From Limonium bicolor (Eukaryota; Streptophyta; Magnoliopsida; Caryophyllales; Plumbaginaceae): a DNA stretch of 64,000 nt. Below the pieces are notes generated by a model. It made no database searches and was not told where the DNA came from. It was given only the letters and a program-made list of their open reading frames with translations. The stretch's first letter is position 1; every line of letters begins with the position of its first letter. The position numbers were made by a program, and so were the translations under genes. Location: positions 139,740,982 through 139,804,981 of the forward strand of contig CM041781.1 of NCBI GenBank assembly GCA_023374045.1. Reading direction: 5' to 3'. This document shows positions 46,220 through 57,020 of this stretch, piece after piece.

Positions 46220-49200
46220 TGAAATACCCCAAACTAATAAAATAAGGATTAAATATTTAATCACATTAATTAAGGCCTAAACATGCCTTAAAAGTCAACT
46301 GAGAACAACAGTGGTCAACACAAAGCAAGATGTTGCACCCTTTGACTGTTTAGGGTAAATAAATACCCAAATGAACTTCTTAGGACCTAAAAATTTTTCC
46401 TAAGCATATTAACACATTATTAAACATATTATAATTGTTGGACAACACTCTAACACAAAGAACAAGAACTTACATGCTTCAAGGTCAAAAAGGGCAAAAA
46501 TGTGCTCTAAGAAACCTTAAAGGTCTAATGACCTCTAAATGATATAAAATTGGATACCATGATCAAATATCATGTAAGGAACACAACAAAACCGTTGTCA
46601 AAGAAAACCAAGCTCAGAAACACCTTGAGACACAAAATGTGCACTAAAACTCCTTAAAGCACATTTTTGTGTAATTGTCTTCTAAATTGGTTTTAAATGG
46701 GCTAAAAGGTTATAAATACCTTAAATATGATAAAATATCATATAAAAACATATTAGGAATTTAATTCCAAGAATTTACAAATTTTTACAAATTTAATATT
46801 AAAATATTAATAAAACCCTAAAGTGGGGCCCGTTTGGGTCAACATTGACTAAGTTGGTCAATGTTGACCATTGACCACGAATTGAACCTCTTAAAATCGG
46901 TGGAATGAGTCTCCTAACAGACCAAGAGACAAGTCCCATGTGACAATTAAAGATATTCCTTTGCTTTTGCATAAAATAAGGAAAAAGTATACTTTTACAT
47001 ATAAAACACAAAAGTAACTTACCACTTGCTTACCCATGTGAGGTTGGAGCCGATTGAGGAGCCTCTCCTCTCCTTGTTACACGGTTGATACAAGGCTCCA
47101 ATCAAGGACAAGACAAGAGTGATGACTTATTTCATTAATTAATTGCTAAAAGTTACATTATTACACCATTATTGAATCAATTATGCTCAAATAATTCACC
47201 AACCTTTCCTATCATGGCCGGCTGCCCCTTGCTGTTGTCTCCAACGAATTTATCAATTGCAATCAACCTTGGTGAGTCATCAAGTCACTTAAATCATAAA
47301 AAAATGCAAAAATGTGTTTTAAGCCAAAATTAGGTCATTTGCCTCATTAGTTCCATTCCAACCGTGGAACTCAAGGCCAAACTCTCCCTTTGGCTCCTCT
47401 TGACCGAAGGTAAGAGTACCAAGCTCCATTGGATAGAGCTCAAGCTCTAGGTAAGCTCCTAAGGCATAAAAATGCCCATTTTCTTCATCTTTCTTTCCTT
47501 TTTCCATTGATCTACACTCCAACCTTTTCTATACATCTATGTAGAGTGTTTTGGAGGTTAAATGAAGAATCATTTTCTGCCAAAACAAGATCTAAGAAGG
47601 AAAGTTCAAGTCTTGACCATTTAAGGTAAAAATGTGCTCTAAGCACATCTCTTCTTTCTTGAAGATTTCGGTTGTAAACCTTGGTTCTCGAGCCTTATTT
47701 TCTTCTCCTTTTCATGTAGATTCAGTTGGTATACCAAGATCTACAAGGAGTAGCTAGATCCAAGCCAAAAACACCATTTTTGGCATCTTAAACAAGGTAA
47801 AACTTAGCTATCTTCCAAGCTAATTAACCACGGTTTTATGCCTTGTTCTTGAGAGTGTTTTGATACTCTTTCTTTTTGGAAAAATAGGGCCGAGATCTTA
47901 CTCCAACAAACTTGAAGATCTAAGGTAAAAATCAATGATTTTCATGATTTAAATTACTTTTCATGGTTAGCTCATGTTTGGAGTTTAATCATGTCTTGTT
48001 TTCTACATGAGGACAAGTAAATCAAGCTTGGAGAAATTCTCCTTAAGGTGGCCGAACCAAACAAGGAATTATCTAAGTTAAATCAAGGTATAAATTACTT
48101 AAAACCTTAACTTGATACATTTATACAAGTTTAAGCTATTCCTAATTAATTGCCATGAGTGAAGAGGTAAAATAAGGTCTTGTTTGACCTTAAAATGTTT
48201 AAGGAATGGTTTAATAAATTTTATAACTAATTAAACAAGCATAATTGTCAAATTTAAGACATTATGTGGAAGTTTGGCAAATAAATGAAAATTATATGGC
48301 GAGGCCGAGAATTATAAGCATTTTTGGAACATTTATGTGTAATTTATTTTGCAAGCCAATGTTTGTAATAAGGCCATGTATTTTAGGCCATTTTATTTAT
48401 GCATTTACAAGTTTTTATTTAAGTTTAGGTGATATTCAAATATTACCGAAAAGAAATGGGTCTTAGATGTAATTATATTAAATTTGGGGGCTTTATAAAA
48501 ATTAAGGCCGAAAATTAGAGTTAAAAAGGATTTAAAATAAAGTTTATAAGATTTTATAAAGTTTTAGGGTTAAATGGTGATTTCTAGAAAGTTTGGGTGC
48601 AAACCGTAATTATAAGGAAATTAATGGTCAAGGAAATATTAAGGTGGTCAACCTTGACCATATGGTAGGTTTTGACCAAATTAGATAAGTTAAATAACTT
48701 ATTTAAGGTTTCACAATAAAGATAAGTATCTTATGGTAATATTTTTATAACATATGTGGTAAATATGTTATTACCGAAAATAAAGGGTGTACAATGGTAT
48801 TTTAAACACCCATGGGCTATTAGGAATTTTTAGGAATTTATTGGGTTGATTTTGGAATTAAAATGAACTATATATGTATAATATATAGTTATTATGTCAT
48901 TATGACACTTTGGAGAAATATAGGTGGTGGGAATGTAAATACCGATTATATATGGGTTAATAAGGATATTTATAACCCTTTGGAGAAATTTGGTGATTTT
49001 TAGAATTATATAAGAGCATTTATTAAGATATGTGTATAATATATGGTTTTAATGGATTATTAAACTATAGGTTATAAAAAGGGCCAAATGGCAATATAAG
49101 ATATATATTGAGGTTTATTCGGTTAGTAAATAAAATAACCATTGGTTATACATTTTTATAAGTTAGAAATGTTATATTAAATGGAATATATAACATGGTA

Positions 49201-51902
49201 TAAGTTATGGGATGATTTTGTAAATGAAGGAGACTATGGTTTATGAAAAAGGATAAGGTTTAGTATATGTGCCTCTGTGGCAATATATAATAGTTTTATA
49301 TAAAAACTATAGGTTATTAATTAAAGGAAATAATAATATCATATCAAATGATATTAGAATATGGTATAACATTACATAATGTTATGTGGTCAAAATAGAA
49401 TTTAAATAAATTCAAGGGCTTTACCGAATTGTTAAAGGTTGGAAAATGAATTTTAGACTAAGGTCTATAATGTCATAAATGTTATAACAATTATATGGTA
49501 TTAAGGTGGTTTAATGGAATTAATACAAATAAGGTACCCACATTAAATAATGTGGCAAACTATAAATAAATGGGATTTATAAACTAAGGTGTTTATGGAA
49601 TAAACCTTAGGAGTTGTAAATATACAACATAAATTGTTACATAATATTAGGATAACAATCTTAATACAAGTTGTATAATATAATACAACTAATGGGAATA
49701 ATCATCTAAAAGGAGATGATAGGATGTAACATATGATATAAGAGTTTATTAAACTCATGGGAATTACCTACGTGGTAAATATATACATACACAAGAATAA
49801 TGTATATAAGGATGAATATATATTTTGGTTGGAAACCATATGATTTAAATGGTGGTGTTTATTTAAAAAAAAATATAGTTACAAACTATAAGTTATGAGT
49901 TTTGGAATGCAAATATTATTTGCTAAAGATAAATGGATCATATAATACATTGTATTATAGTGGATGGTGGAAGTGATACAATACAAAAAAAATAATATAA
50001 TACAATCATGCATGCATACATGCAACTATAGGTTATGTACCTAAACTAGATGGTGGATAAGATTAAAAGAAATGTAACGAATTAAACTTAACAGTTGGAA
50101 TGTTTTGACATACACGTCTCAAGTGACAAAGCTGAATGTTTTAGAGAAACCCATAACAAACAACTGTAGAAAACAGGGGTGAATTGTCGGGGTTACTTAT
50201 TATTTGGAAATACCGGATGTAGTTAGTCATGGAGACTGACTTGTAGTTTTATTACTATTTAGAGTATACTTCTGACAAGATGCTTGACGAGCTAGTGGAT
50301 TGCACGGAGCATAGGATCTTGCTGATTCATACTCCACCGTAATACGATCAGGGTGAACGGTATGTAAAGGGGTTTGATCCGAGTTGACCTAAGGTTGCTC
50401 CTTGGGCTCGGATTTGGTTGATAACTTGTGTGTTACATGTATGTGTTTAAGTGTTACTGCATTATTTATTATGCACGAGCGTCCTACGGGACTAACACTA
50501 CGTCGACTATAGACCGACTTATATAAACATACATATGCGTTGTGATGACATGACGGTTACTTGATATAATACCATGATATTAATATTAAGTATATGGTAA
50601 CCTAAGTAAAACACATAGGGACGAGTCACGACATTGTCGGTCTCTAGAGCATGGAACTCGAACATGAATATAACCTAGATTACTTCTAGGTATGCGTGAG
50701 ACCCATTGGGCAGCTAATTAATAATTATATTCTCCATAAGACTAAGAGCATATCTTAAACATTATGAGAGAGAGATGGTATGAGTTGAGTTGAGTTGAGT
50801 TGAGTGGAGGAATCCCGGTAGTTTACGAACTACTTGGTTGCGCATTTGTGATCACTGAGGGGTTTCCTAATTGGATTCCGCTCCAGGTTATACCCAACGT
50901 GCCCAAACTGGATCGTGGGCCAGGTGGCTACGGCCTTTATATGGACGTCTTACGAGACATAAGAGAGTCAGGGGCCTCCGGACCTCTGGCGAAATGAGCA
51001 CCTTTGTGTGTACGGGAGGACTACTGTCCATGGTGAGGTTATCGGGTTGTCCTAACATGACGCCCAACTGGTATTAATAATTAAACATGGTTTGATGGAG
51101 CCTACAAGGCTAAGGTAAATTAAATATGAAAACTGCACGCCACGGCGAATGTACATGGTACATATGGATGGGGCCTTGAAGGCCAGGTTAAATTGAATTA
51201 ATAAAGGATGGTATACGCTACGGCGATTGTACATTGTACATCATATTGTGGTTGTTCGATACGTTCGATATATAATTGTGGATTGTGTTATTAATTGATT
51301 GTTTGGATTGGATGGATGGCTGAATATCTATGAATATTTGGATGGATGTTTATGTATATTATACATGTTTATTACAACATTGTTTATAACTGTAAAATGG
51401 TAAAGCATGAAACCAATCTAATAATAAGATGGTTAATATGACAAGTGACCATTAGGGTCCAGGCCCGGCATACTCAGCGTCTATCGCTGATAATACACCA
51501 TTTCAGGTTGTTGGTCATTGTCGAAGCCGAAGAGCAGGAGCAGGGTAATTGGAGTTTACTTTAGTTACCGCACATGGAGTTTGTTTGGTTTAGCAATGAA
51601 GATGGTAAATGGTATTATGGCAAGGTTATGTATATTCAGGATTGGGTAGACGCTCACTTGTCGATGTTTATGATTTATGGACTTAGTATGATGTATAGGA
51701 GTTTTCTCGTTATCACGGCGGTTAGTAGTTTGTTTATATTGGAAGTTGGATGTAGTTTGGCTTCGTTGCTCGCATGGGCGAGTAATGGCCGGTGACACCC
51801 GAGTGAGTTTTGTAATTGTTATTTATTTTCCGCTGCGAGACATTTTATTTATTGCTACGCAAGAGATTATTACGTGATTATGGAGTGGGGTGTTACATGA
51901 AG
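46215..51902 (+). mobile_element. Solo LTR (46220-51897, 5678 bp) inserted in element C integrase
   Basis: It runs TGAAATACCCCAAACTAAT to GGGGTGTTACA and is flanked by a perfect 5-bp duplication TGAAG (46215-46219 and 51898-51902). Removing it and one duplication joins the integrase frame exactly. Its interior is AT-rich and non-coding, with a GTCAACATTGAC-type inverted repeat near 46840-46875, a GAGTT tandem near 50782-50803 and CCGCTGCGA 60 bp before the end. 24538-24722 is a fragment of the same family. No primer site or polypurine tract adjoins it. At 5.7 kb it is unusually long for a single LTR. Confidence 0.9.
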
Positions 51903-52385
51903 GCAGCTCAGGATAGGCACAAATCATACGCCGATGTGCGCAAACGTGACCTGGAGTTCGCCGTGGGCGATAAGGTGTTTCTTAGAGTTTCCCCCATGAA
52001 GGGAGTATTTCGTTTTGGCCAGAAAGGCAAGTTGAGCCCAAAATATGTGGGGCCTTATGTTTTGACGGAGCGGATAGGCCCGGTAGCTTACAGGCTAGAT
52101 TTACCTGCTGAGCTGGGCAAGGTACATGTTGTATTTCATGTGTCCCAGTTGAAGAAATATATATCTCATCCGTCTCATGTACTTCAGCCTGAAAGGCTAA
52201 CGTTAGAGCCGACCATGCGATCAGTGGAGACTCCCGTACGGATTCTGGACACTATGACTCGAGACACTCGCCATAAGTCTTTGAGACTGGTGAAGGTCCT
52301 CTGGTCTAACCAGGACGTTGAGGAGGCCACTTGGGAGCTGGAAGATAAGATGAAGGCGAAGTACCCGTTGTTTTTTACTTCTTAG
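51898..52385 (+). pseudogene. Element C integrase C-terminus and chromodomain
   Basis: AAQDRHKSYADVRKRDLEF continues the integrase, then [32 protein letters not shown] (GPY/F module), and a chromodomain (VKVLWSNQDVEEATWELED) up to TAG at 52383. Chromodomains target integration to specific chromatin marks. This part is uninterrupted and the preceding LTR gives it no start codon of its own. A longer frame from 51816 arises only by read-through of the LTR end. Confidence 0.88.
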
Positions 52386-52419
52386 TATTTGTATGTATAG
52401 GGTACGGGGCGTACCCCTA

Positions 52420-52436
52420 TTTTAAGGGGGGTAGAG
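52420..52436 (+). promoter_or_regulatory. Duplicate polypurine-tract-like motif downstream of pol
   Basis: TTTTAAGGGGGGTAGAG lies 210 bp before the true polypurine tract. The LARD1 interior has the same motif at 7065-7080. Confidence 0.5.
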
Positions 52437-52621
52437 CCGTTTCGGTTATGTACGTTCGGCATGCGTTGTAGTGCATTGCCTATGTTGTGGTGTTGTAGAC
52501 CTTAGTGTCTAAGTGATGTTTTGTTACCAGGACTTTGTGTCTGATGTCATGTAAAGAATGTTTGTATGGAAGTGTTGTTCTAATAAGTGATCCTTGTGTG
52601 CTAAGATTGAAATTTCGTAGT

Positions 52622-52641
52622 GAACTTTGGGGACAAAGTTC
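52622..52641 (+). promoter_or_regulatory. Stem-loop just before element C polypurine tract
   Basis: The arms GAACTTTG/CAAAGTTC (8 bp, perfect) enclose GGGA, ending five bases before the PPT. Confidence 0.65.
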
Positions 52642-52645
52642 TTTT

Positions 52646-52658
52646 AAGGGGGGTAGAT
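52646..52658 (+). promoter_or_regulatory. Element C polypurine tract
   Basis: AAGGGGGGTAGAT abuts the 3' LTR and is identical to 8471-8483. Confidence 0.85.
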
Positions 52659-54754
52659 TGAAATACCCCAAACCTTTATATGTTGTTTAAATACTAAAAT
52701 ATGGTATAATAAGGCTAAACAGTGCCTTAGAAACATTAGTGAACAATTTAAACTATAGAAAACACTATAAAATACTATAAAGGCAATTAGAGCAAAAATG
52801 TGCTCTACGCTTGGGATAACCTTGGTTTAGATTCTAAGAGCCTACCAAGACATTATTTACATGTTAATGAACATGTTAAACCAGCTACCAAAGAAAACCA
52901 AGCTTGAAAATAAGTCAAAACACAAAATGTGCTCTAAGGAGTCTTAAAGCACATTTTTGAAAAATTGTCTTGTAGATGGGTTTTGAATGGCTAAATGTCC
53001 ATCATTACTCTTTAATTAACATGTGTACTACTTAGTATCACATTAGGAAGTCTAAATCAATGAGAAATCAAAAATTTCACAATTATGTGCCTTGGTTAGT
53101 GAATAGTAACCAAATAGTGCTACTTTAAGACTTTAGTCAATATAAGTCAACTAAATGGTCAAAAAGACCATAAAACACCCCATTTGACTAAGGGGGCCAG
53201 TTTTCAAGGGTGACTCACCACACTTACTTAACTAAATAATGAAGAAAGCAAAAAGTAAGTAAAAACACTATTCACCTTTTCACTTAAATATCTTTCCAAC
53301 TTACCTCTCTCTTCATTCTCTTCTTCCTTTCTAATTTCCCACCATCTTCATGTTCTCCTCCCTTCTCCATTACGGTTTTGCTACAGCACACACACTATCT
53401 CCATCTTCCATTGCTAATATCTCCTAGCTCCATGTACCAAAATTAATTCCAAGACCACCATTCTCTTTGTTTAGTCAAGCTCTACGTTCTTGTCTTTTCA
53501 AGACTCCAAAACCTCCATTTCGGTGCCAAGGGGAATCACCATGGAAGGAGCTTGAGCTCATCTTTTTACACCTTGTTGTTCTCCTTTGCTTCAAGGTAAG
53601 GAAACTCAAAGAAAAACTTCATTTCCTCTTGTTTCCATATGTGACCGAAATCACCTTCTTCATGGTGTTTTCTTTGGCTCATTAATAACTTCATTCCAAT
53701 ATTAAAAGGACTAGGTGGAGTCCTCTCTTGCTACTAAATCCAATTCCCATTCAATTCTAAGGTAAAACATTCATTTATGTGTTTTAAAATATTGTATAAC
53801 CTAAGGTTTATTAATGAGTATAAGCATGAAGCTTAATGCTCATTATCTTTACTTGTGTATGGATAGAAGGTTGACAAGTGATCAAGTTCCTTGCTAATTT
53901 TCAATCCAAGGAAACAAGAAAGAAGTTTGGAAGGAAAAGAGGTAAACAAACTAACCTAATGTGCTTTAGGAAAATTGAACTTTAAATACTTATTAAACTA
54001 CCTAAGGAGCCAATGGCAAATGAGATAGAAAACTATCCTCAAAGAGGCTATTAAAGGCATATGAAATGATGTGTGTAATTGTAGGTCAAAGGCAAATATA
54101 ATGTGGAAAATTCAGTGTTTATGGTTTATGCAATTTAAGGGCCTATGAGCCATGCAATTTAAGGGCCTAAGTGGCAAGCAATTTAAATTATGCACTATAT
54201 TGTGATGTAGTGTAGTTTAAGGCTTAGATGTGTGTAAAGAACATTTTTATGTGAATAAATGTTCTTGAGTGTTTAAAGGTGAAAAACCTTGTGTTTTGGG
54301 TGTAAGGAAATACTAACAAAGCTATGTCAAAATTTGAGTAGAAAGTAAGGAGTTTAGGTGTTTAAGTGATGTTTAGTGACCTAGGATAGTACTAGGAATT
54401 GTAAAGGTTTAAGCTTGTGAAAGAAAGGGAATTAAGATGTTCTAAGTGTTAAAAACATGGTTGGATTTATGTAGGAACATTGGGAGAAGGTCAGGTTTGG
54501 ATTAGAGGTTGAAAAACAAATTTCTGTAATGATCCTGGAGTGGTCCGGCTTTGCAAATTGGTACCTAAACGCGGACCACCCCCAAAACAAACCCGAGGAT
54601 TCAATTTTGTATGTGGTTCGGGTTTGTATCTCGGTACATAAACCCGGACCGGGTGAAAATGTAGGCAGATAATCTTGCAATGAGTTGGTCCGGGTTTATA
54701 ACCTCGGACACAAACCCGGACCACCCTAAAAGTGTTCCAGAAAGTGTTTTTATA
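52659..54754 (+). repeat. Element C 3' LTR, truncated by CACTA insertion
   Basis: It starts TGAAATACCCCAAACC. From 53917 it matches the 5' LTR (38675 on) and it includes the inverted-repeat array 54531-54725. Identity stops at 54754, where the CACTA end begins. The remaining 1.4 kb or so expected from the 5' copy is not found before 57078. Confidence 0.8.
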
Positions 54755-54779
54755 CACTACTAGAAAAAAGCAAATTAGG

Positions 54780-55235
54780 TAATCCGTAGGTAATCAGAAT
54801 TACCGACGGAATACCGATAAAATTTCACCCAAACCATCCGTCGGTATATAATTGGTCGGTAATAAGATTACCGACGGAAAAACGTGTCCGACGGTAAATT
54901 ACCTACGGATTACCTACGGAAATGTCAGCCATATTTACCTACGGATTACCTACGGAACAGTTCGAAGGTAAATTCCCTACGGAAAATCCGTCGGTAATCG
55001 AATGCCACGTCATCGTTTCCTCTCATTATAATATCCGTCGGTAATCCGTAGGTAAAATATTACCTACGGAATATTCTGTAGGTAATATTTTCCGTAGGTA
55101 ATATTTTACCTACGGATTACCGACGGAATTGTGCATGGGCCATTTTTGTTAGGCATTCCGTAGGTAAAATATTACCTACAGAATATTCTGTAGGTAATAT
55201 TTTACCTACGGATTACCTACAAACTTTTATACCAG
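54780..55235. repeat. CACTA sub-terminal repeats
   Basis: About twenty copies of the 10-mer TACC(T/G)ACGGA and its complement, often head-to-head, make long imperfect palindromes. One central block (about 55028-55132) is strongly self-complementary. Confidence 0.8.
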
Positions 55236-55720
55236 CTATTATTATCAAACAGACCATAGGTAATCCATAAATATTAATTTTCTATATTTTGTATTTATTT
55301 GATCAAATTTAGTTTATATTGTGATTTATTCTTTATTTTTAATATTTGAATTATATAGATATTTCAGAATTAAAATTATTTATATATTATAAAGCATAGT
55401 ACTTAGAATATTTAATTTTATAACATATATATATTTAACTCATTTTATAAATCTGAAAACTAATATTCAACATCGTAAATAGAACAACCATAAAGTCAAA
55501 CTGATAAAACCTAAAAGTTTACAACAATCATACATACACCATATCAGTCACTCTCTAAACTATGAGACATATCAGTATCTCTATCCCTAGCTTGTTGCAG
55601 GTTCCCTCTCGCTGGAACCTGAGCATGTGATGTAGATGGTGGGGCATGAGGTGCAGTCTGTGGTGGGCCCCCCCATCCCTGAGCCGGCCCCGACCACCAT
55701 CCCTGTGCCGGCATCCCACT
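55236..55720. other. AT-rich CACTA interior, probably 3' UTR of the transposon gene
   Basis: It is very AT-rich up to about 55560, then GC-rich sequence rich in Pro/Gly/Ser codons leads into the coding remnant. No intact frame was recognised. Confidence 0.4.
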
Positions 55721-56098
55721 CTAAGACCCAAATGCTGAGGGTGGACCCCATGATGAACTCGTCTGATGAGAACCAGGTGCAGCTGAAGATTGACCCCATG
55801 ACGGCCCGACCTGATGAGAACCTGAAGGAGGAGGTGGACCCCACTGTGACCACGGAGCGCTGGCCATCAACTGCGAGAACTGCTGTGAAATCAACTCCTG
55901 CTGGCGCTTCAGCATCTCCTCATCCCGCCTCCTCATCACCTCATCCCGCCTCCTCATCTCCTCCTCAATCTTCTCTTGATATTGTTGCATCTCCGCTTTC
56001 ATCTTAGCATCAACCTCCTCCTTATACTGCTGAAATCTTTGCTCATCAAATGTAGATGTCGAGGCAGCAGTGCGGGTATATTGCTCCTTAATAACCAT
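55721..56098 (-). pseudogene. CACTA-encoded coiled-coil protein fragment (TNP1/TNPA-like)
   Basis: The minus-strand frame has a charged coiled coil (KEEVDAKMKAEMQQYQEKIE, RRRDEVMRRRDEEMLKRQQE) followed by a Pro/Gly/Ser/Trp-rich tail (WSQWGPPPPSG). This pattern fits the C-terminal exon of the plant transposase (Ptta/En/Spm) or TNP1-like proteins, which bind sub-terminal repeats. Its place next to a CACTA end supports this, but coiled coils are weak evidence. Upstream exons were not identified, so it is partial. Confidence 0.5.
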
Positions 56099-56682
56099 TC
56101 CTTTATATTGTCAAATTGGGTTAGAAACAAAATATCAAGGATAAAGGATACTAATTATCAACAAAAGATAAAGATGGGTTTTCCATGGTTATACCACGTA
56201 TTAACTTTCATCAGTAGTGCAGAATAACTCATTCAATTCAAAAGAAAGACCGATGGATGAAGGTTTTTCCATGGTTATAACTTTATTAAAATCATAAGTT
56301 AATAGTTTGATTTAATACACTTCTCATCATCAGTAATTAGTCAAATTACATGTCTTATATATTTTAGGGGCCCTGGAGGCAAGATTACCTCTTCTTTTAA
56401 GTGAAGGTGGAAGTCATTAAAACTTTTGTAATCAATATATTTGCTACAAATTAGAAGAGGAAGCTCCAAATTAACACTCTAAGATGTATATCTACACAAA
56501 ACTCTCTCAGAACTTTTTCAAACACTCAATCTATACCTAATGAAGTTTAGAGAATTGAAACAATTTTCAGTTATAAAGGGTATTAACTAATTTGAACATC
56601 AATTGAACTAATTCTACCAATTTAGACTACGTATTTCAACTTCTCTAAATTTGATAGGGTATGTTAAACATCAATTGAAAAT

Positions 56683-57020
56683 GTATACCTAGCTTGGACC
56701 CATGTATTGAAAATCAAAATTTTAGTAAAAAGGGGTACCTAGCTCCGACCTCATGCATTAGTAATCAAAATTCTAGTAAAAAGGGGTACCTAGCTCTGAC
56801 CCCATTCATTAGAAATCAAAATTCTAGTAAAAAAGGGGTACCTATCTCCGACCCCATGCATTGCATATAAAAATTCTAGTAAAAAAAGGGGTACCTAGCT
56901 CCGACCCCATGCATTGCATATAAAAATTCTAGTAAAAAAGGGGTACCTAGCTCCGACCCCATGCATTAGAAATCAGAATTCTAGTAAAAAGGGGTACCTA
57001 GCTCCGACCCCATGAATTTT
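56683..57020 (+). repeat. Tandem repeat of about 60 bp, seven copies
   Basis: Each unit contains GGGGTACCTAGCTCCGACC, CCATGCATT, a variable ATCAAA or ATATAAA stretch, and ATTCTAGTAAAAA. Units differ mainly in poly-A length and a few bases. It lies inside the CACTA element, just before LARD2. Confidence 0.8.

Larger units (their letters stand above)
38675..54754 (+). mobile_element. Element C: chromodomain Ty3/gypsy retrotransposon carrying an AlkB domain
   Basis: Order: 5' LTR (38675-40914, first 1.25 kb lost), Met-tRNA primer site, gag, zinc knuckle, AlkB domain, spacer, protease, RT, RNase H, integrase, 5678-bp solo LTR (46220-51897), rest of integrase with chromodomain, polypurine tract, 3' LTR (52659-54754, cut by a CACTA element). 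It is related to element B (same domain order and chromodomain) but has the extra dioxygenase. Many stops and frame changes show this copy is dead. Its LTRs are related to those of LARD2, and its 3' polypurine tract is identical to that of LARD1, so element C relatives are candidate helpers for the LARDs. Confidence 0.88.

Noticed and set aside
51816..51897. N-terminal extension of the 189-codon frame before the chromodomain
   Set aside because: These codons are the 3' end of the inserted solo LTR reading through by chance; the true integrase sequence begins at 51898.
55587..55853. Ser/Gly-rich minus-strand frame beside the CACTA coding remnant
   Set aside because: It overlaps the coiled-coil frame in another phase and has no supporting motif.
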